From Diphasiastrum complanatum (lineage: Eukaryota; Streptophyta; Lycopodiopsida; Lycopodiales; Lycopodiaceae): 64,000 nt of DNA. The stretch lies in NCBI GenBank assembly GCA_029204225.1, contig CM055106.1:21893285-21957284 (forward strand), read 5' to 3'. This document shows positions 1-11,855 of the stretch, piece after piece. Below the pieces are notes generated by a model that saw only the letters and a program-made list of their open reading frames with translations, had not been told where the DNA came from and did no database searches. Position 1 is the first letter of the stretch. The number at the start of each line of letters is the position of its first letter. Position numbers and translations under genes: made by a program.

Positions 1-1571
1 GGAAAGACAAGTACCTTTAAGGCTCACATATGATGAAAAGGATAAGCAAGCGGTTTCTGGAAATTATGTTGCTTTCCTAACCTCTTCTGATAAACCTACA
101 AGTGTAGATGAAGCAAGGAAAGAAGAGGAGTGGATCCAAGCAATGGATCTTGAGTATCAAGCTCTTATGAAGAATAAAACATGGAGATTGGTGGAGCTGC
201 CTAAGGACAAGAAAGCCCTTGGATGCAAATGGATCTTCAAGGTGAATACAAACCAAGATGGATCTATCAACAAGTACAAGCAAAGTTACTGGCAAAAGCA
301 TATGCTCAACAACAAGGGATTGGCTATGATGAGACCTTTGCACCCGTGGCAAAGATGGTAACATTCGAGTCATCATCTCACTTACTACACTTTATGGATG
401 GATCTATGGCAAATAGACATTACAAATGCATTCTTGAATGATGATTTTGAGTAGGAAGTGTACATGGAGCAACCCGAGAGCTACATTTCATCAACAAAGC
501 CAAATCATGTGTGTCTACTACAAAAGAGTTTGTATGGCCTTAAGCAAGAACCAAGGAGTTGGTATGCTAAGCTTAACACTTTTTTAATCTTTCAAGGCTT
601 TGTTATGAGTGAGCATGATCATTCACTTTATTATAGGTTTTCTGGAAATGATGTTACCATCTTGCTAATCTATGTGGATGATATCATCTTGACTGGTGGA
701 GACAATCAAGATGTGGAGGATATCAAGAGTGCTCTTAAGGAGTTTGAAGTGCATGATCTTGGTAACTTGCCTTACATTTTGGGAATAGAAGTCATTAGAT
801 CTTCTCAATCTACTTTCATTTGTCAAGAGAAGTATGCTAATTCTATTCTAGAAAGATTTCATATGGTAGATGCAAAAGCTAGTAATACACCTATGGAGTC
901 TCATGTAAAGCTAAGTATAAGACGTAGTGAAATATCCTTCAAGGACATTACTCTCTATAAAAAGCTAGTTGGTTCAATCATCTCTCTAACCATTACTAGA
1001 CCATATCTAAGCTATTGTGTTGGAAGATTGAGTCCATTCATGCAAGATCCTAGTGAGGAGCATTGGAAGCTAGGAAAGCGAGTTTTGAGGTACATCATTG
1101 GAACTCGAGATTTTGGCATATTGTATGAGGGATCACCATCTAATCTTTTTAGATTTTCAGATTCGATATGTTGGAGATGTAATGAATAGGAAATCCATTA
1201 GAACTCATTGTATTTTCATAGGTGATGGAGCTACATCATGGATGTCGAAGAAACAAGACACTATCTCATTGTCATCTATTGAGGCCGAGTACAAAGCTCT
1301 TACACATTGCACAAAGGAGATAGTATGGATCAAGAGGATGATCAAGGATCTTCACTTGCTGAATTTTTCAGAGAGCCCAATCAATTTTTGTCACAATCAA
1401 TTAGCCAAAAGGTTGGCAACCAGTCCTATCTTTCATGCTAGGAGCAAGCATACCTCAATACCATTTTGTGAGGGAGCAAGTTATTGCAAAGGAGATGGAG
1501 CTTCTACATGTGTCCTCACTAGTACTAGGATAAGAGAGGGGTTGATTGAGTGGAAGAAATTATGTAATTAG
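1..1571 (+). mobile_element. Ty1/copia polyprotein remnant (RT and RNase H)
   Basis: The element enters from the left edge. The frame opening at base 2 reads through the linker before reverse transcriptase into WIQAMDLEYQAL and GCKWIFKV, the start of the copia RT domain. The frame then shifts near 285, returns near 410, meets an in-frame TAG at 452-454 and continues to about 1186. This part carries LLIYVDDIIL; the YVDD catalytic box is at 671-682. A further shift near 1150 leads to the RNase H part with SLSSIEAEYKAL. Similarity stops near 1520 without the expected C-terminal tail or a 3' LTR. The RNase H text closely matches the minus-strand element at 16466-16895, so both belong to one family. 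It is a dead copy with at least three frameshifts and one stop. Confidence 0.93.
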
Positions 1572-3459
1572 AGGTAAGTTGGATCGGAAAACTGTTGAGA
1601 GTGAATGTTATTCGTCTCAGAGATTTTTCGGATATGTTATTGACTCATGAGAAATAGAAAATCTTTTGTAGCTGAGTTACAAGATCTCAGTGAGATATGT
1701 GAGTAACATATGTGGATTCTGGAAGAATCTGCTGGATAAGAATTTGTTTATGTACTGTGTCATAGTGGGATTATTCACATATGTGCACGATTAATCTTGT
1801 ATGAATCTACTGTGTATTCCTGATTACTAGTTGGTGCACTTAACCTAGTCGGTAAACATAGACATATGATCAAGTATTGTTTTGACATATACTTGCAAAG
1901 TTAACGGATCTTTCTATGGAAGATTTATGAGTTAACTAATAAATGATTTGGATAAGGATCTAAGGTTTTATGCTAGTATAATTAAGATCTGCACCTAGAC
2001 ATTTGAGATTTTTGAATCATTGTCAATTAACTTGAGTAGTCGATTACTCCAAGATGAAGTTAATTGGTTAAACGATCAGTGTGATGGGGGGTTCACCAAG
2101 AACTAATGGTTTGTTAATTATATTGCTTGTAAGACGCATGATTAGTGAATCATTTGGATTCATCAGTTAAAATTATGTGCATTGGATATACAATATTTTT
2201 GGGATAGAGTATTCCTTAGTTAAGGAATAGACTTAGCTCATTAGTGATTGTGTCCTAGAGCGCTCAATTAGATGAATCCAAGAATAATATCTGAATTGAT
2301 ATTCAGCAGGTTTTTGGGTATCTAGATTTGATTCTACATTGTAATCTTAAGTTTTTGTAGTTGAAGATGATTGTCATTTTGGTATGCGTTTAGTTTTTAA
2401 TTACTAGTGGTTAATATACCTTGAATCTTGCACTTCAGTTAAAAAATCATGTTTGAAGAATATTCCTAAATCTAGTATTTTCGTAGTGGAAAGATTTTGG
2501 AATGATTCTTACTTTTCCTGAGTTATGTTGGACATATACTCCAGTATCTTGTAAATGATTAAGTATGGTTTTGAATTCTAGAAAATTATGATTGACGAAT
2601 CATACGAATCTAAATATTTATGATTGACGGATCATGATAGATACTTAATTATTGTCAGAGGATTTAAAGGAATAATGATGATTCTCAAGTGTGATAATTA
2701 ATTCTTAATCTATTAATTGAGTAAGAGTTCAAATCAGTGTTTTGAATATCTTTACTCCAGTATTTTAACTGAGAACCTATGGATCTCACAAACATTATCT
2801 TATTTATCTAGTGGATGCTATTTTGCTACAGTTTATGGTCTGCAGATGCTTGAGTATAGTTCTTTATTTGATTGGATCTCCAGTTATCATAGGAGACAGA
2901 CAAGTCTATTAAGATGAGTGAATGTTATTTTCTGACATTTGGTGTTAGAAATAAGAGCATATAACTCAAAAGAGTATCTGGGATACTCATTCTATATCTT
3001 AATGATTCTCCTAGAGATTTTAGTTGAATGAATTATCATATCTTAGAATTGGATTCTAAGGATAATTGTACTTGGAAGCTTTTTATGAATTATCTACCAG
3101 AGTTTGTGGATAATTTCAGACTATATTTATTGTTATTTTCTTTAACTTTAAATCTCCTAAGTTAGGGAATATTTCACTTAGTGGTTCATGTAAGTGTTTT
3201 ACATAAAGGTGGTATTACTAACTTGTGTTGAGTGTAACCCTATTGAGAAAATATATCTCTTAATGTACTTTTCCAAACCAGAGTTTGTACTCTGAAACAG
3301 AGATTAACGGTTGAAAACAGTTTCTTTGAGTACTTGTTTGATATGAAAGTCAGATTAAGGATAATGATTTTCTCGGTTAATACTGAAAGTTAAAGAAACT
3401 GTAATTCTTTCCTATTTTGAGGAGCTTCTAAGGATAGAAGCAGTCTAAGGAGGGAAGAA
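1572..3459. other. no gene recognised
   Basis: AT-rich sequence without convincing reading frames. It could be the unrecognised interior of the element whose LTR-like sequence starts at 3460, but no gag, integrase or RT motif is visible in any frame. Confidence 0.5.
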
Positions 3460-3990
3460 TGTCATGGCCATATTTGGTTAAGGACCTAGAATAGTCCTAA
3501 TATGGTAGACTGGCCCTCCGGTATTCGAGATTGTTGGTCATGCCATGATTTAATTCCATGTCAAGACCAGTTTGTGACTAATAACCTTGAGAGGACCCAA
3601 ACACTCTAATTGAGACATATGGAGTATTGCATGTCTGTGTGACGGATATAGGCAGGAAGACTGCATGAAGAGATGCGATCTATTTATAGTTGACCTGCAT
3701 GGGAGTTGCATGGTTTCATGCACAGGACTCTAGTCTCTATATAATGAGGTAGGGATTCTCTCATCGACATATTGGGTTTAGGTTACCAGTTACCAGTTTC
3801 TCTCTTCTCCTCTTGCTTCACATGGCATGGCTTGGGGGCTAGATCCATGTTTGATCTAGGATTGGTTGGGCGGTTTGGCTCCATTGTCTCTCTTATTGTA
3901 TTCTCCTATCCTCATCTTAGGGGTAATCCTTTTAGGATCCTTACTCATGCGCGACCAGTATGCGGGTATTGGAAAGTAGACTGCAATAGT
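3460..3990 (+). mobile_element. possible LTR with TATA box
   Basis: A purine-rich stretch (AAGGAGGGAAGAA) is followed at once by TGTCATGGCC, the arrangement of a polypurine tract and an LTR start. About 280 bases on is CTATATAATG (3737-3746), a good TATA box, followed by a pyrimidine-rich leader, as in an LTR U3/R boundary. I found no second copy and the 3' end is not defined, so a solo or truncated LTR is an inference. Confidence 0.4.
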
Positions 3991-6900
3991 TGATTCTCAG
4001 AGATACGTATGTCGTTAGCTGCCATCATCTGTAGGTCTGATTTTCTTGATTCTACTGCTTGCTGGTTGCACCTTCCTCTGCCCACGTTCTGCCTGCTGCC
4101 TTCAATGATGGCTCAGCATGATAACTTTTCCAAAAGGATTTCCTGGCCCTCACTGGCAGGTCTACTATTGCACCATGATGGGCGTGATCTCCTGTTTCTG
4201 CTCAGCTCGCTGGTTGCCTTGTGATTTGCTTCTGGTTTGCTGCTGGTCTGAGCTCTCCTCCTCTGATCATGCTCTACTGGCTTGTTGATCTACTCTTTCT
4301 TGCTTTGACAGTGCTCTTACTTGTGCTCACTACTGCTCATGGCCACTGCTACTAGTCGCGCCTTGCTTGCTGCTACACTGTCTGGCAGTGCTCTACCTCA
4401 TAATTTAGCCACAAGTAGTGTTACGAATTGGTTTTTCAAAGCATGCCTTCTCTCAAAGCACAACTTTGATAGCTTTTTGCAGCACTGGCTTCTCTCAAAA
4501 CAATGGCTACGTCACAACATAGATCGTTCACAAAGTGGTAGAGCAATGGGTCTCCTTACAATGCATTGGCATTCAACAAGTATTGTGATTCCTTACAAAG
4601 CAAAAGAGTGACTCAAGATGGAGATTGATGTTGAGAGTAAAGAAGACCAACCTTGATTACTGAGAGCTCAACATTGTCTAAAACACAACCTTCGACACCA
4701 GTTCTTAGAGTTCAAAGGAAACTCCAACATTTCAGCATGAGATGGCAGTCCTGAGAACACTTTTTGGAGCAGCAGTAAAACTCAGCAGACCAATCCAAGG
4801 AGCCATAGCCAGTGACTAAACAACATCTTTCTAAAATACTATTCTCAGTACACCAGAGTGCCATAGGAGAGGAAGTCCCATTGTAGATCAGGATCAACTT
4901 GAGAACTCATGCAAGAACAGTAGAACTATGCACTATGCAGAATGTAAAAAGAAGATCCTTTCCATGCAGCACGTTCACCTTTCTTATGGAGCTGGATCCA
5001 CATCTCTTCTTCAAGTTTGCCTTTCTTCCATCCTTGCACAACCTTGAAAATGGTATTAAATTTGATTTGATTTTCAACCTCATGTGCCTATTAGAAGAGC
5101 AACTTGCAACTTCACATGCATATTTGCTTTTAGGCCCATGGTAGCTAGATAATGGTCCTCTTAAAGTGCCAATAACCTTGACTTTCCCATATTGAACCCT
5201 TTTCCCTTTTGCTAGCATTAAAGGAAGGTTAGGCTTCTTTCTCCATGTGCCAATTAGAAGGGAACTTTGTCAATTGCCCTACCCAACATGTAGATGGTTA
5301 TTAGGAGGCCCCATGGCTAATTTTCCTTAGCCTTTCGTCCATTGCCTACTTGGTCATCAAGTCATACTCTTTGTTTTTTTTTTTTTTTCTTTTGCCATTG
5401 GTCCCCATATTGATATCATATTTTGTAGCCTCCTTTCTTTTGCTTTTGGACTTTGTTGAGTTTTCGCCTTTAACTTGAGTACGTGGTAATTGAGCCCCCT
5501 CTTCTCACTGAGCAACACCCTGAAAATACAGTAATCTAGTTTTTATATTAGTATCAAAAATCACAGTAGATTGCAAAATTTTGGCGTAGTAGCCAAAAAT
5601 ATACTATAGGCCAATTTTTTAAAGGCTGTAAAAAATTTTAAAGGCCAATTATATGGCCATAATTCCTCTAGCCACAATACGGATGAGCTAGGACCCATTT
5701 CTACATGGCAATTTTCAGCCATTTTTACATTGCAATTGTGCAACTTTTACATGCCGATTTCTATATCATAGCAAAATTAAGCTCCAAAATTAGCCCAATT
5801 TTTGGTGTCAAAAATTCGGCTAACAAAGCTACTGTATTTCACACGTGTGGATCCTCTCTTATCCTAGTACTAGACAAGATAGGTTGATCCAATACAAAAC
5901 CGTCTCAGACTTAAATTCTGATCCAACTTACTTTTATTCCAATCAAAATGGAATAAGTATCATTTGACCTTTTACTATACTACTTATAGATAATGATTCA
6001 AATTTCAAACTTGTTCTCTTCCAAAAAGTATGCAACCCACAGATTCTCAAATAGATTGTTATCCCACCACTTCACCCCTCCTTTTAAAGAAATTATAAAT
6101 TTCAATAAAAGTTATCTAGAAAGATGATATATGAAAATATCTAAATCCAAGAAAAGTCAATAAAAAAGCCTCCACAAAAGGATTCACTCTATTACAAACA
6201 TGACTTTTCTTTCAAATATTTTCAATGAGTGATAGAACTATCATTCCTCTAAAATCCATTTATGCAACAAAGATATCCAAGGTTTAAGAAATTGAAACTC
6301 TTTGCCCTTAGAATTTATCTGAATTCCAAGTCTATTCACAACAAGTAGTAATTTATATCATATAATAGTCTTTCAGAAGAATAACTTCATGCTGAAAAGA
6401 ATCATATAAACCAGTCTGATGTCTTATATTTGAAAAATTACTAAGAAGTAAAGGATTAATTAAGAAAGCGAGAAATATATTTGAGGGACTTTGATTTTGT
6501 AAATAATGAGATACCACATCGAGATCTAGATTAAACATCAAAATTTTCCAAAATATCCCACATTTGATCAAACGGTTTTATTTTTTCCATATCGCGACTA
6601 GGTACTAAAACACACCATTGATCATCAGATCTTCACAGTCCTAGAATTTTCTTTCCAAAATTATTGATGTCCCATACCATCAGCTCTTCTTTCCAGAAAA
6701 TCCTTAATCGCCTTATCTAATATTCTAGAGATCCATATAGGAATATTATCTCTTGTTCCCAGATACTAGAGAATTCCTTTTTATTTGGATGACTGGCATG
6801 CCTATCAAATGGATACCAATGAATCCACATCTGATCCTATGACTTAAATAGAAGAATTAAAATGGTTCCACATTACATTCCAATCTTTTTTGGCTAATGA

Positions 6901-8483
6901 TAAGCTTCAAATCCCCTGGATCCAAGAGCTTCTATCAAATTAACAGATTCAATGTAATCCATGTATCAGATTCTACTTCTGACATCATAATTGACATTCA
7001 AAACTGTGGATAACTCAATGGTCACAAAGATATCACTTATGAATTCAACTAAATGAATTCTATCCAGGAAATTAAGAACTGGTATTAAGCAATTATTTAC
7101 TAGGATTTACCTAAAATCCTAACTGCAAAATACATTTCTCGATCACACTTACTACCTCTGATGTCCACTCTTATTCCCTCAGAATTTTCAGTTCCCTGAA
7201 ATTCTTTCAGCTATGGTATCAAGAAGACATAACGACATTAGTAAATGCTTAAAATTAATTATTGTAGGAAAAAATCTGAAACAATTTCATTTTTATCCTA
7301 TACATGGGCTGAATAACTGATGTATCAAAAATCATCTACTAGTATAAAAAAAACACTACTAGTCTGATCTTTTGAATATAATTCACCATAGGATATAACT
7401 GAAAATGAAATCAGCTTTTTTTAATTCCTATTATTAAGATTTTTCCAATAAAATTGGACTGTTTTTCTTTTTCATTGACTGGTCCGGCCTTGCACCATCA
7501 ATATTGACCTAAACTATCCAAACTTTGAATATGAAATTACATGAATGAAAATCCTAGCAATAGGATTTCAATAACTCTTAATCTGTATCCAATCAAATTT
7601 TACTGTTAGAATAAAGAGTACCATTCCCACTCATTCTGTTTGGTTATTTCATATTATTTGACAGTTTTTAATTCAAATTTGACAAGTATCATGCACAAAC
7701 GTTCACTTGACCCATTTCCAATGATCAATATTGATTAGCAATATATCGGACAAGTAACAGATTTCAAACTTTAACCAAGTTCGAAATTCAACGGAAAAGG
7801 AAAAAATTTCAATTTTTAACTTTTAACTTCTGTTCCACGTTCTAAAATGACATGCAATAGAGATTTACCCACATGCATACTGGGTTTAACAGAGTTGTAG
7901 ATTTTCAATAGGAAAAATTTGCCCACCTTCGTATCTAATTATAATTGAGTCAAAAATAAGACCTCAATAAAAGCTGCATCTGGAACAATAACCTGAGCAT
8001 TGTTACAACGTCCCTCAGCTATACAGATCGAGAATCCAATCGGCCTTAACTCAACATCACAATTCTAGAAGGATAGAGAATTGAACAACAACAATAAACG
8101 ACAATTATAGGGTGATGGTAGCTCTTCGGTTCTCAAACATACATTGCACTCTATTAAAATTAAAGAACTGAGACTGACACTCTTCCAATCTATGTTCTAA
8201 TCATGCAAGTCTTCCTGGGCCTAGAGGAGTTAAAGAACCTTCACAAGCTTATGGAAGGTCAAGAGACTTCTTCCATAACCTATGACTCTTCGAATGCTTT
8301 TCTTGTGGGAGTTGGGAACTCAATGGACCCTTTAGAAGGGCGCTCTCCTACTAGGTCCCATTGCCCAAGTTGTGCTTGTATACTCTGGTCCAAGACAAAT
8401 AAAGTGATATGGTTCAAGGTTGAGGCCCAAGGTTTAGAAAAATCGCCAAACACCCATGGTAATGACTTTCTAACACCTCACTA
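3991..8483. other. no gene recognised
   Basis: Long non-coding stretch. The part at 4000-4400 is rich in CTGCT/GCTC words. The part at 5560-5830 repeats loose GGCCAATT/TTGGC words around AT-rich DNA. From 5900 to 8100 it is AT-rich. A 93-codon open frame at 8203-8484 resembles nothing I know and lacks supporting context. Confidence 0.5.
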
Positions 8484-8700
8484 GGTTCCATACCTCTGAC
8501 CAAGGCATAGACACCTACCTGCCCTTATCCAAGGACACCAGTACCCTAATCTAAAGGCACATACTCTTAATCCTAAGGGTATCCCTAATCCAAGGGTAAC
8601 TTGATTCCATACCTCCAACCAAGGTATAGTCACTTGTCTGTCCTTATCCAAAGGAACCTACCCTTAATCCTAAGGGTATCCCTTATCCAAGGGTAACTTG
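8484..8700. repeat. two-copy tandem repeat, unit about 100-120 bp
   Basis: Copy 1 (8484-8603) and copy 2 (8604-8700) share TTCCATACCT, CCAAGG.ATAG, CCTTATCCA, TTAATCCTAAGGGTATCC and CCAAGGGTAACTTG in the same order. Within each unit TATCC and AAGGGTA words recur as small inverted pairs. Copy 1 has an extra 20-odd bases in its middle. No coding content. Confidence 0.8.
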
Positions 8701-9193
8701 CCATTTAGCCCCCAACACTAAATGGACATATAGGGGTCATTGAAGTACTGCTAGTTACATAGGTATGTAACAGGGCCCCTGGAACCCAGGTCCATAGACT
8801 AGCACGAGTAAGCGAGTCTAAGAAGAAAATGGGCAAGAAACGAGAAGCCAATCAAGTTGTAAATACTATCATCAAACCGAAAAGGCCGACCAAAGTTATA
8901 ATTGAAAAATCCACTATCATTGACCCCAACACGACACCATTTTGATCTTGGTCACTCACCCCATGCGAATACTTTACGTAAGGCCATTAACTTTGATACT
9001 AAAAGTTTTTAACCCGTTCTCATGGAAGTTCATTGACAAATCAAAAAGGAGGAATTTATTCCGAAGGGGTCTGTAGCTAAATCAGCAGGACTCAAAAAAC
9101 ATCTATCACTAGGATTGAGAGAGAAAATTGAGAATTATCTAGGTTGTGAGATACGAATAACTCGTCTGTGAAAGACATTGATAGGATCATCAT

Positions 9194-9297
9194 GTAGATG
9201 CTGATTTTTTTACAATGGTGAGATTAGTAGAGTAGCTTCTTTTGTAATCCAAGATCTTTTTCTGGATTGGATCATCAATGATCTAAATTCCTTCACA
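9194..9297 (+). mobile_element. solo LTR 3'-end fragment, same family as the 19.3-kb LTR
   Basis: From GTAGATGCTG to CCTTCACA this segment is the reverse complement of 19252-19355, the 3' end of the LTR of the minus-strand copia element at 16.25-19.85 kb, with scattered substitutions. It ends exactly at the LTR terminus (TTCACA). No primer-binding site follows, so it is an LTR end fragment rather than the start of an element. Confidence 0.8.
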
Positions 9298-9756
9298 GCT
9301 TTGCCCAAGGGCATTCAAATAATCAATAGTAATAAAAAACAATTGCACTTTGAGAGAATAAAATATATGTAAAGAATTCACTTTAATGCTCGAACTTACT
9401 TCAGAATCACATCCGAGCACCTAGCAAAAATCGTCACATGAATAGCTTACTACTATCATAACAAACTTACTTAATCATCACATTGAGGACATAGCAAATT
9501 GTCACAACAGCTTACCGCTATGACAACAAACTTACTTAAGGATCACATTTAACTACGTAGCAATCTAATGCTATTTACGGAACAAGAATACAATTACTCT
9601 ATCGGGTGATAGAAATATGTTATGAGGAAGTATCAAACAAAACTAAAATCAAAATAAATTACAGGATTGTGCATGGGATATACATAAAGTAGAGATATAG
9701 TAAGTTGCTTTGTGCATTGTATTATGGGCGTCACGAGACTCTCGCGTTTCTTACTC

Positions 9757-9774
9757 TTTTATATCACACAAAAG

Positions 9775-9815
<41 letters not shown>

Positions 9816-9844
9816 ATATCACACAAAAGCCCAGAGAGCGAGAG

Positions 9845-9889
<45 letters not shown>
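9757..9889 (+). promoter_or_regulatory. duplicated core-promoter/leader unit with (GA)n
   Basis: The unit TTTTATATCACACAAAAGCC followed by a (GA)n tract occurs twice in tandem: unit 1 at 9757-9776 with GA to 9811, unit 2 at 9812-9832 with GA to 9889. The ATG of the oxidoreductase gene follows directly at 9890. TATATC could serve as a weak TATA box, giving two possible start regions, and GA/CT tracts are common in plant 5' leaders. Promoter role is inferred. Confidence 0.6.
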
Positions 9890-9892
<3 letters not shown>

Positions 9893-10156
9893 GAGCATGG
9901 CAATAGGGCTCTCGTGTTCAAGGAGATCGGAGAATTTGAGAAGGTGCTTCACCTGCTGTTTTTGCCAAAGCCGCAGATCTCTCCAGGGCATGTCCTTGTG
10001 CGCATAGTGTTAAGGCCTGTCCATCAGTTCGACCTTGTTCTCTGCTCCGATCTCAGTGTTGCAGAGGTATTCTTTGATCTTAGCAAGAATTCAGAAACAC
10101 TGAAGAATACGGGTGTTGTTGCTGGACATGAAGGTGGTCTGGGAATCGCTGAAGAG
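9890..10156 (+). CDS. oxidoreductase exon 1
   Basis: 89 codons from the ATG after the (GA)n leader to GAAGAG, followed by GTGCAA as donor. It contains the GroES-like fold start and VVAGHEGG. The same frame is also open upstream through the GA repeat (ERERER), which is not taken as protein. Confidence 0.82.
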
Positions 10157-11595
10157 GTGCAATTCTTCGCCACTACCATTGCTTTAGTAATGTGTCATAC
10201 CCAGCTAGTCCGCAGATGAATGCAGTACTCTTGAATGAGATGAGCAGTGTTAGTAAGCCAGATCAAATATAAAAAGCTAAGCTATCTTTCTTTTTTCCTT
10301 TTCTTGTTCAATGTCTTGCATAGATGGATCATTCGAGAACAACAGTGTTCCTCATATCAAGCTAATCTATGTGTTTTGTGTCCAAGATCGGAGATGGTGT
10401 TACACTGTGCTCTCCAGGACAGCGGGTTCACCTTGACATCACATTCTCGTACTTCCTACCATATTTCCAGGGGTCGTGGCAAGACTATATCTTAATCAAA
10501 GAAGAAAGTGCGATCCCTGTTCCAGATAAAATTGAAGATGACATCGCCGCTCAATTCAGCTCTAATCCTTGGACAGTATACGGGCTTTGCAAAGAAATCG
10601 ATTCTCCCAAGGGAGGGTACATTTTGATCACTGCCGCTGCATCTACAGTTGGCAGGTGTGCTTCATTTTGACAACTTTTGATTTTAGTACGCTTGTAGAG
10701 CCTAATGAACTAGCGTTCTTCCAATTATGAGGTGTGCTTGAAAATCAGCAATAGATTGATGGGTTGAAGTTTTTGTGTCAGGCTCTTTATCCAGTTAGCA
10801 GCGCACGAAGGCTACAACATCATTGCCATTGTCAGGCGCGAGGATGTGAAGGAGGAATTAATTTCATTAGGAGCTGTAGCGGTGATCAATAGCGCCCTTG
10901 AAGGCAAGGACTAAACCATTAAACTGTTTCATGTCCAGGAAATGTACAATATAGTTAGCTATCTAGGCTCATCACTTCAGGCTGTTATTACGATGCAAGT
11001 AAATCTGAGTTGTCCAGGCAAGTCCCGTTCTATCAGACTGACTAGTTTCATGATTCTGAACCTGAGTCCTGATATTACAGACGTTCCGAAGGTAGTAAAG
11101 CAAATCACCAACGGTGAAGGTGCCTACCTCGGTATTGATTTAGTTGGAGGAACTTTGACAAAGGTGTTGCATTCTTACATCTTTCCTGCACCTTTCACAA
11201 AATTGCACATTTGCTGTTCAAGCATTCAGTTCTCTGCAAATTCCAATAGTTGCTGAAAAGTAATTGCCAATGTTCGCTTTGTGTTCCAGAGCGTGGCAGC
11301 TTCTGTCAGAGATGGAGGTCAGGTGATGGTGATAGGCGAGCTGGGGAGTGGTGATGTGGTCATTTCACAAAAGGATCTATGGAGGAAGGTGGAGATCTCT
11401 TCATGGAATGCAAGCTCTTACTTTTTGGAGAAAGAGAAGAAAGAAGCTGCTATCAAAGCTTGCTGGAAGCTTTTTGAGGAGGGAATATGGACGCTTCCAC
11501 CAGCTCTGAAATTTGATCTCTCGGATTTCAAGCAAGCTTTGCATGAAACTAGAAAGTCTGCTAGAGCTGGAAAAGTGTTGCTTCAAACTAAGTAA
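9890..11595 (+). CDS. MDR-family NAD(P)H oxidoreductase (quinone/2-enoyl reductase type), five exons
   Basis: Splicing 9890-10156, 10387-10655, 10782-10903, 11081-11163 and 11290-11595 gives 348 residues with no stop, the usual length for medium-chain dehydrogenase/reductases. The N-terminal GroES-like half has SPGHVLVRI and VVAGHEG. The nucleotide-binding half has ITAAASTVGR, the family's variant of the glycine-rich dinucleotide motif, then the helix FIQLAAHEGYNIIAIVRR and later DLVGGTL. The C-terminal SVAASVRDGGQVMVIGEL is typical. The catalytic zinc ligands of true alcohol dehydrogenases are not apparent. Members reduce quinones or C=C bonds of enoyl thioesters/enones with NADPH; the substrate here is unknown. 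Exons join in frame: phases 0, 2, 1 and 0. The first ATG after the GA tract is used. Residues about 55-70 differ from the usual pattern. Intron 3 has a GC donor. Confidence 0.85.
10387..10655 (+). CDS. oxidoreductase exon 2
   Basis: The acceptor is TGTCCAAG; the exon opens with IGDGVTLCSPGQRVHLD, which continues GIAEE of exon 1 as in homologues (EE-V-GDGV). It ends in the dinucleotide motif ITAAASTVG with an AG split codon before GTGTGC. Phase 2 at its end. Confidence 0.82.
10782..10903 (+). CDS. oxidoreductase exon 3
   Basis: The acceptor is TTTTGTGTCAG. Encodes LFIQLAAHEGYNIIAIVRREDVKEELISLGAVAVINSALE, the first beta-alpha-beta of the Rossmann half. It ends GAAG before GCAAGG. Reading on into the intron meets a stop 9 codons before any alternative GT donor, which supports the GC donor. 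Confidence 0.8.
10904..11080 (+). other. GC-AG intron (oxidoreductase intron 3)
   Basis: The donor is AAG|GCAAGG and the acceptor GATATTACAG. Only this junction joins LE of exon 3 to DVPKVVKQITNG of exon 4 in frame (G|AC codon). The donor fits the rule that GC donors have otherwise strong consensus. Confidence 0.75.
11081..11163 (+). CDS. oxidoreductase exon 4
   Basis: Encodes DVPKVVKQITNGEGAYLGIDLVGGTLTK. Acceptor GATATTACAG, donor AAG|GTGTTG. The GIDLVGG segment is the conserved strand after the dinucleotide-binding region. Confidence 0.8.
11290..11595 (+). CDS. oxidoreductase exon 5 (last)
   Basis: The acceptor is GTGTTCCAG. Encodes SVAASVRDGGQVMVIGELG to KSARAGKVLLQTK and a TAA stop at 11593-11595. 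It carries the C-terminal helix and the lid region; RAGKVLL is the standard ending of the family. Confidence 0.83.
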   Translation, partial: SVAASVRDGGQVMVIGELGSGDVVISQKDLWRKVEISSWNASSYFLEKEKKEAAIKACWKLFEEGIWTLPPALKFDLSDFKQALHETRKSARAGKVLLQTK

Positions 11596-11655
11596 GCAAT
11601 CCTGCATACTCGTCCATTCCTCACTAGCCAGGAAGCTGTTGCGGTCTCCTGTACC

Positions 11656-11855
11656 TTTCCACTAACAAATACAGTCTGCACTCATCAGTTAAATAAAGCA
11701 AGTGAAATAGCTTTTTTTATGATCACAAGGTATCAAACTAAAAAATGTTAAATTTTTCCACTAACAAATAGAGTCTGCACTCATCAGTTAAATAAAAAGC
11801 AAGTGAAATAGCTTTTTTTATAATCACAAGGTATCAATTTAAAAAATCTTACCAG
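11656..11855 (+). terminator. duplicated 3' end unit with two AATAAA signals
   Basis: A unit of about 100 bp is present twice in tandem (11656-11754 and 11755-11855), beginning TTCCACTAACAAATA and containing CTGCACTCATCAGTTAAATAAA and AAGCAAGTGAAATAGC. Each copy has a poly(A)-signal-like AATAAA (11692-11697; 11791-11796), 96-200 bases after the stop codon, so the gene may have two tandem polyadenylation sites. Role inferred from position. Confidence 0.6.

Noticed and set aside
9764-9991. (SL)n and (ER)n open frames through GA/TC tracts here and at 33.1, 35.2, 46.5 and 62.1 kb
   Set aside because: Dinucleotide repeats stay open in every frame; not evidence of protein.
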